Assembly: GCA_900768735.1 (NCBI GenBank)
Contig: CAAGDZ010000414.1
Location: 1-6,693 of the forward strand
Direction: 5' to 3'
DNA: 6,693 bases
Origin: Oscillospiraceae bacterium
Lineage (GTDB): Bacteria; Bacillota; Clostridia; Oscillospirales; Ruminococcaceae
In this document: positions 5,176 through 6,693 of the stretch, one piece after another
Numbering within the stretch: position 1 is the first letter of the stretch
Layout: each line of letters begins with the position of its first letter
The notes under the pieces: model-generated
What the model was told of the DNA's origin: nothing
Databases searched by the model: none
Seen by the model: only the letters and a program-made list of their open reading frames with translations
Program-made: the position numbers and the translations under genes

Positions 5176-6621
5176 TTACCGGTCGTTATAACCGACAATC
5201 CTTATCAGCCTTATATCGGTATAGCCGTATGCCGAAAGCGGGAAATCCACGCGGTCGGTGGTGTTGCTGTTTATCAGATAATCCACCACGTTACCGTCCT
5301 CGTCGTAAATCACCTTTGAGATTATGACCGAGTGGTGCGCCCAGCCGTCAACTATATACTGAACAATATCGCCGACCTCTCCGCTGTAGATATTGCAGTC
5401 TGTCTCGGCTACAAGTCCCGCGCCCGTATTATTATTACAATAATCGTAAAAATACTCTGTGCCCGACCATGACGGTGAGCGGCCGTCGGCAACTTCGGCA
5501 TACTCGGTAACATCGTCAAACCATTTCCACTGTGCCTTGTATTCGCCCTCCCAGTCCATCGGGATACCGCCCGCAAGCAGGCATTGAGAGGCGTAGTTCT
5601 GACAGTTTCCGCCGTATACCGAATAATCGGAAAAGCTGCTGTTGCGTACAATCTCATCTGTACCTACCCACTTATACGCATAGCTTACGGCCGCGTCGCG
5701 GTCATACTCATGGTCTGCCTTTACTGCGACGGCAAAATCAGAGGGTGCGGCGTTGAACTTTGCAAGCTGCTCTGCCTGACCGGTTATGTTCTTTTCCGCT
5801 TCGAGCTTTAAGTCGCCGAGGATATTGCCCATCACCTGCGTGCTGTTGAAATCGTCGGGGATAGTCATATCCTTTAAATAGTACTCGTCAAAGTCGTAGC
5901 CGAGATAATTCATCACCTTTTCTTCGATAAGCAGATTTACGTCGGTGTCCTCGGCGAGCTGTACAAACTTATACTTTCCGTCGCCGTCCTTTGCTATTTT
6001 CGCCTCTACCTCCATGCCGCAGGAATATGCGGTCACGGGAGAAAACTCAAAGTCAACCGCTTCGCTTATCTCATAATTTACGGTAAATACGCCGTTGCTT
6101 AACCTGACATCGGTAACCTTTATTTCAAACGAAGCGTTTGCGAAAGATAAATCAGCGGCGCGGCTTTCTCGTACGAAAATAAGGAATTTAAGCGATGTGT
6201 TGCAGAAATCCGCATACATCTGTCCGTATTTGTCCGAGGTGTCAAAATAATCCTCAAGCGATGTATAGCAAAGGCTTCCGAGCGCTTTATACTTTTCCTC
6301 GGTATAGCCGGTTAGCAGATTTTTTATTTCATCCGGCAGCTTGTTTTTGTCGGTATCGATTGACGATGTGACCACAACATCCTTTATCGGGGTTGCGATT
6401 ACGTTCTGTGCGTCGGAGTCACTAGGGACAACCACATTTCCCTGTGAGCCGTCCGAGGACTGAGCCGAGCCGCTGTCCGCGCCGTCTCCGTTTCCCATAA
6501 GCTTTACCATAAGCAAAAACGCTCCGACAACAACCGCCGCGCACACTGCAATAGTCAGCAGTCCTTTTAGCGGCGACGATTTTTTTCTTTTTTTGTATGC
6601 GTTGTATGTTTTTTTACACAA
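5176..6621 (-). CDS. Membrane-anchored amidase-domain (Amidase_6-like) protein
   Basis: 481 residues from a TTG at 6621. The N-terminus is strongly basic (residues 3-19), followed by one membrane segment (about 20-42) and a Gly/Ser/Asp-rich linker (43-72), so the rest should lie outside the membrane. Residues about 85-290 form an unrecognised, probably alpha/beta region. Residues about 303-480 match the putative amidase domain family (Amidase_6), a papain/NlpC-like cysteine hydrolase fold: YDRDAAVSYAYKW (306-318), GGNCQNYASQCLLAGG (337-352) with C340 as likely nucleophile, PSWSGTEYFYDY (383-394), and GDIVQYIVDGWAHHSVIIS (417-435) with H429 or H430 as likely catalytic His. The family is often linked to cell-wall or peptide amide hydrolysis; the substrate here is unknown. 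The TTG at 6621 has a strong ribosome binding site; an upstream in-frame TTG at 6681 overlaps a possible promoter and has none that I see. Transcribed alone, convergent with the lipoprotein gene. Confidence 0.85.
   Translation of the reverse strand: MCKKTYNAYKKRKKSSPLKGLLTIAVCAAVVVGAFLLMVKLMGNGDGADSGSAQSSDGSQGNVVVPSDSDAQNVIATPIKDVVVTSSIDTDKNKLPDEIKNLLTGYTEEKYKALGSLCYTSLEDYFDTSDKYGQMYADFCNTSLKFLIFVRESRAADLSFANASFEIKVTDVRLSNGVFTVNYEISEAVDFEFSPVTAYSCGMEVEAKIAKDGDGKYKFVQLAEDTDVNLLIEEKVMNYLGYDFDEYYLKDMTIPDDFNSTQVMGNILGDLKLEAEKNITGQAEQLAKFNAAPSDFAVAVKADHEYDRDAAVSYAYKWVGTDEIVRNSSFSDYSVYGGNCQNYASQCLLAGGIPMDWEGEYKAQWKWFDDVTEYAEVADGRSPSWSGTEYFYDYCNNNTGAGLVAETDCNIYSGEVGDIVQYIVDGWAHHSVIISKVIYDEDGNVVDYLINSNTTDRVDFPLSAYGYTDIRLIRIVGYNDR
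6580..6615 (-). other. Three A7 tracts in the first codons of the amidase gene
   Basis: On the coding strand, runs of exactly seven A occur at 6615-6609, 6594-6588 and 6586-6580, all within the first 14 codons. They encode the basic Lys/Arg segment before the membrane helix. Such runs are prone to slippage in replication or transcription, which would switch the frame early in the gene. Lys-rich N-termini alone could explain them. Confidence 0.5.
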
Positions 6622-6629
6622 AACTTCTT

Positions 6630-6636
6630 CCTCTCT
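6630..6636 (-). promoter_or_regulatory. Ribosome binding site deciding the amidase start
   Basis: Minus-strand AGAGAGG (6636-6630), with its GAGG core eight bases before the TTG at 6621. It is the main reason for choosing this non-ATG start over the in-frame TTG at 6681. Confidence 0.65.
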
Positions 6637-6653
6637 TATACTTTCCGGCGAAC

Positions 6654-6681
6654 ACAATAGAATTATCGCCAGCCTTATCAA
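6654..6681 (-). promoter_or_regulatory. Possible promoter of the amidase gene
   Basis: TTGATA (6681-6676), a 16-bp spacer and TATTGT (6659-6654) on the minus strand. The -35 box is good and the -10 box weak. Transcription would start near 6647, giving a leader of about 26 bases before the TTG at 6621. The window ends 12 bp further on, so a better upstream promoter cannot be excluded. Confidence 0.35.
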
Positions 6682-6693
6682 AAGCTGCTGATA

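Noticed and set aside
6622..6681. Longer amidase N-terminus from the TTG at 6681
   Set aside because: It overlaps a candidate promoter and has no visible ribosome binding site, whereas the TTG at 6621 has a strong one.
1..6693. CRISPR array, tRNA/rRNA, transposase, phage or toxin-antitoxin genes
   Set aside because: I looked for spaced identical repeats, clover-leaf structures and typical motifs on both strands and saw none.

Overview
The window looks like chromosomal DNA from an anaerobic Firmicute, most likely a Clostridia member of the Oscillospiraceae/Ruminococcaceae type. The reasons are moderate GC content, purine-rich AGGAGG-like ribosome binding sites, sigma-A style promoters, a Gram-positive set of surface proteins, an S1-domain protein of a kind common in that group, and a PduL-type phosphotransacylase. 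The assignment comes from protein character only; no database search was possible.

Layout, left to right. Positions 1-63 hold a small hairpin plus a 14-bp tandem repeat that resembles part of a dispersed intergenic repeat. Positions 64-2448 (minus) encode a 794-residue membrane-anchored CotH-family kinase-like surface protein with accessory extracellular domains (chitobiase C-terminal-like, InlB B-repeat-like, lamin-tail-like). It has a clear extended -10 promoter and a ribosome binding site. A 210-bp divergent intergenic region follows. Positions 2659-3606 (plus) encode an S1-domain RNA-binding protein whose start codon abuts the stop of a short in-frame upstream ORF. A near-consensus promoter (TTGAAA, 17 bp, TATAAT) then drives a PduL-type phosphate acyltransferase, for which position 3706 is the better start. 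A Ser/Glu-linker lipoprotein at 4316-5011 follows 40 bp downstream and is probably cotranscribed. It ends at a strong intrinsic terminator. A second hairpin closes the convergent minus-strand gene 5176-6621, a membrane-anchored amidase of the Amidase_6 (papain/NlpC-like) type.

Functionally, three of the five genes act outside the membrane (CotH-like kinase, lipoprotein, cell-wall-type hydrolase). The other two are cytoplasmic: RNA binding/translation and acyl-CoA to acyl-phosphate metabolism. They do not form one obvious pathway. The most suggestive link is the convergent pair of an IseA-like lipoprotein, from a family that inhibits cell-wall peptidases, and a cell-wall-type amidase; this is an inference. 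I see no RNA gene, CRISPR array, transposase, phage gene or bacterial microcompartment gene, and nothing that compels a claim of a wholly new system.
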